Positions 62,340-64,000 of a stretch of DNA of 64,000 nt are shown here, in pieces; position 1 is the stretch's first letter; each line of letters opens with the position of its first letter. The position numbers and the translations under genes were made by a program. The notes beneath the pieces were generated by a model. That model was not told where the DNA came from. It worked only from the letters and a program-made list of their open reading frames with translations, and did not search any database. This DNA is from Promethearchaeota archaeon. Lineage in GTDB: Archaea; Asgardarchaeota; Lokiarchaeia; Sigyniarchaeales; SOKP01. The stretch is taken from contig JAEOUA010000005.1 of assembly GCA_016839555.1 (NCBI GenBank), positions 1-64,000 on the forward strand, given 5' to 3'.

Positions 62340-63806
62340 ATGAAAATTTGTTTTATTAATCCCGCCCCTTTATCTTATATTATTGAGCGAGGAAATGAAA
62401 AATCTGGGGCTTATCCTCCATTAGGGATACTTTCCATAATCGCATACCTTAAACAGAACGGATATGAACACTGTTATTTATTTGATCAACACGCAACGAA
62501 AATTCAAACGAAATATTTACTAGAATTAATTAAAAGTATTAATCCTAATGTCATCGGATTTAATTCTTTAACAGATATTAGTATGGCGTTACGTTCTGTA
62601 TATATTGCCCAGAAGGTTAAAAAATGGAATCCAAATGTTAAAGTTATATTTGGAAATTATCATGCTACTTTCAATCATTACAGAATTCTTCAAAAATATC
62701 CATTTATTGATATATGTGTGAGAGGAGAAGGAGAAAAAACCTTTTTAGAAATCCTTGAAAAATTGGAAAGGAGTAAAAAATTAAATGATATAAAAGGAAT
62801 CACATATAGAGATTATAATGGTAGAATAAGAATTAATGAAGAGAGACCATTAATTAAAAATCTGGATGAGTTACCTTTTCCTGATAGAACTGCATTAAGA
62901 GATGTGAAATATTGTCAAAATTACGGGGGATTAAATGCAAGTTATGGAAAATTTACCACAATACAATCGAGCAGAGGATGTACTTTTAACTGTTCATTCT
63001 GTTCTCAAGCGAAAGTTTCCCACCAAAAGTGGAGAGCTAAATCAATTGATCGTGTTATTGAGGAATTACAATACTTAGAAGAACTAGGCTATACGAATCT
63101 TTACTGGGTTGATGATAATTTTACTAATATTCCAAAAAGAACCATAGAGTTGTGTCGAGCCATCCGTAAAAATCATCTTGATTTCGTATGGCTAAGCGAA
63201 CAACGTGTTGATCTCGTGGAGCGCAAATTAATTCAAGAAATGAGAAAAGCTGGCTGTCGGACGCTCTCTCTTGGGATTGAGAGTGCAAATCAAAGAATTT
63301 TAGATTATTTTAATAAAAGAATAACACCAGAAATGTCGAAAGACGCTGCTCGTACTGTCAAAAATGCAGGAATAGATTTTATTATGGGGGCCTTTATTAT
63401 TGGAGCTCCCACAGAGACATTAACAGAAATTAAAAGAACTCTTTCTTTTGCTTTTCAATTAGATATTGATTTTCCTCAATTTCATATCTTTGGGGCTATA
63501 CCTGGAACTGATGTGTGGAATCGATTAGTCGAAAAAGGAAAGATTGACCCTGAAAAATATTGGGAAACAGGTGTAAAAACTCTTGAAGTTCCTTTAGAAA
63601 TGGTAGAAAAAGAGACGCGTGAAGCATATGTAAAATTTTTAACCCGTTCAGGATTTATTTTGGATCAGTTTCGCCGGACTTTAACAAGTAGGCACCGCTT
63701 AAAAATTTTTCTTTCAAATTTGGATATATTTTGGAGTAGAAAAAGGGTAGAGAAATTTTTTAACTTCGCAACAACCACGTGGACCCACGGTATAACTCCG
63801 GAGTGA
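62340..63806 (+). CDS. B12-binding-type radical SAM protein, copy 3
   Basis: It is closely related to copy 1: the same FINPAPLS/PPLGILSIIAYL start, INPNVIGFNSLTDIS, VRGEGEKTFLE, the core cluster CTFNCSFC (Cys214, Cys218, Cys221) and GIESANQRILDYFNKRIT. I use the ATG at 62340; a TTG two codons earlier is in frame. 488 aa. It is separated from copies 1 and 2 by the broken GT4 gene on the other strand, suggesting duplication followed by insertion or rearrangement. Confidence 0.8.
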   Translation: MKICFINPAPLSYIIERGNEKSGAYPPLGILSIIAYLKQNGYEHCYLFDQHATKIQTKYLLELIKSINPNVIGFNSLTDISMALRSVYIAQKVKKWNPNVKVIFGNYHATFNHYRILQKYPFIDICVRGEGEKTFLEILEKLERSKKLNDIKGITYRDYNGRIRINEERPLIKNLDELPFPDRTALRDVKYCQNYGGLNASYGKFTTIQSSRGCTFNCSFCSQAKVSHQKWRAKSIDRVIEELQYLEELGYTNLYWVDDNFTNIPKRTIELCRAIRKNHLDFVWLSEQRVDLVERKLIQEMRKAGCRTLSLGIESANQRILDYFNKRITPEMSKDAARTVKNAGIDFIMGAFIIGAPTETLTEIKRTLSFAFQLDIDFPQFHIFGAIPGTDVWNRLVEKGKIDPEKYWETGVKTLEVPLEMVEKETREAYVKFLTRSGFILDQFRRTLTSRHRLKIFLSNLDIFWSRKRVEKFFNFATTTWTHGITPE

Positions 63807-64000
63807 TAATTATTCTGAATAAAGTTAGTTAAAATCACATATTCTCTATATGATAATAAAATTCCTACTAGTAGCATTTTTATAATTTCCAAAAAATTAA
63901 AAATTTTTAAATAAAATCAAATTGCTTTTTTCCCATCAGATTATTAAAAAAATAAAGTATTAAATATATTGAAGACTTTTTTTTAATTAATTTGGTAAAC
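63807..64000. other. Window end, no gene seen
   Basis: The last 194 bp after the third radical SAM gene are AT-rich with T-runs near 63898 and 63910-63935, compatible with a terminator. No reading frame, repeat or RNA could be recognised before the window ends. Confidence 0.4.

Noticed and set aside
1..64000. tRNA, rRNA and CRISPR arrays
   Set aside because: I looked for T-loop-like GGTTCRA motifs, conserved rRNA blocks and evenly spaced 25-40-bp repeats and found none; a tRNAscan/CRISPR search was not possible here.

Overview
The window looks like an AT-rich archaeal chromosome. The best fit is an Asgard archaeon (Promethearchaeota, Lokiarchaeia-like). I infer this from an actin-family gene (37253-38206) beside clearly archaeal RadA, tRNA-splicing endonuclease EndA, a MEMO-family protein, a TFB-like cyclin-fold protein and a geranylgeranyl-reductase-family flavoprotein. 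Coding is in short operons on both strands, with several apparent TTG/GTG starts. I saw no rRNA, tRNA or CRISPR array.

Region 1 (1-20300) is accessory DNA. It holds no recognisable housekeeping gene and many short, broken or orphan genes. Contents: a ribbon-helix-helix protein behind an inverted repeat; two unrelated proteins with HEPN-like R-x4/5-H motifs; a DUF3800 (RNase H-like) gene and a C39-like cysteine-peptidase gene, each preceded by a copy of the same ~110-aa paralogous small protein; an operon headed by a zinc-phospholipase-C-like protein with a glycine-rich hydrophobic insertion, behind a pair of palindromic boxes; a truncated TIR gene; a two-gene unit of winged-helix protein plus AAA-type ATPase fused to a PD-(D/E)xK-like nuclease domain; a single-cyclin-fold TFB-like protein; and an Orc1/Cdc6-like ATPase bracketed by 56-bp repeats. 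It reads as a defence/mobile-element island in several stages of decay. The wHTH/ATPase-nuclease pair and the small protein-plus-effector modules are the best candidates for undescribed systems.

Region 2 (20300-30600) is mainly amino-sugar metabolism. GlmS is divergent from a NagB-GlmM-type operon that also carries a left-handed beta-helix protein likely to be the missing acetyltransferase. It also has an MFS transporter, a creatininase-family hydrolase and a GH13 amylase-family enzyme.

Region 3 (30600-45500) carries a 2-hydroxyacyl-CoA dehydratase/benzoyl-CoA-reductase-like pair with its ATP-dependent activator, a membrane endonuclease/exonuclease/phosphatase protein, a VIT-like membrane protein, an actin homologue that seems to lack subdomain 4, a PhoU/DUF47 protein, two DUF2804 proteins flanking a flavoprotein, a GPH-family transporter and EndA.

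Region 4 (45800-55100) has MEMO, a coiled-coil/PfkB-kinase/membrane-hydrolase operon, an MBL hydrolase, RadA, a membrane protein, a second GPH transporter and a phosphohexomutase-like protein without the usual active-site motifs. The transporter sits inside a duplicated gene junction: both flanking copies keep a ghost of the neighbouring gene, a clear footprint of insertion.

Region 5 (55100-64000) looks like a surface glycan/lipid cluster: GT2, a membrane acyltransferase, three radical-SAM proteins with B12-binding-like N-termini, and a GT4 glycosyltransferase cut in two by one in-frame TGA at a conserved glycine position. All family names come from reading motifs; no database search was run.
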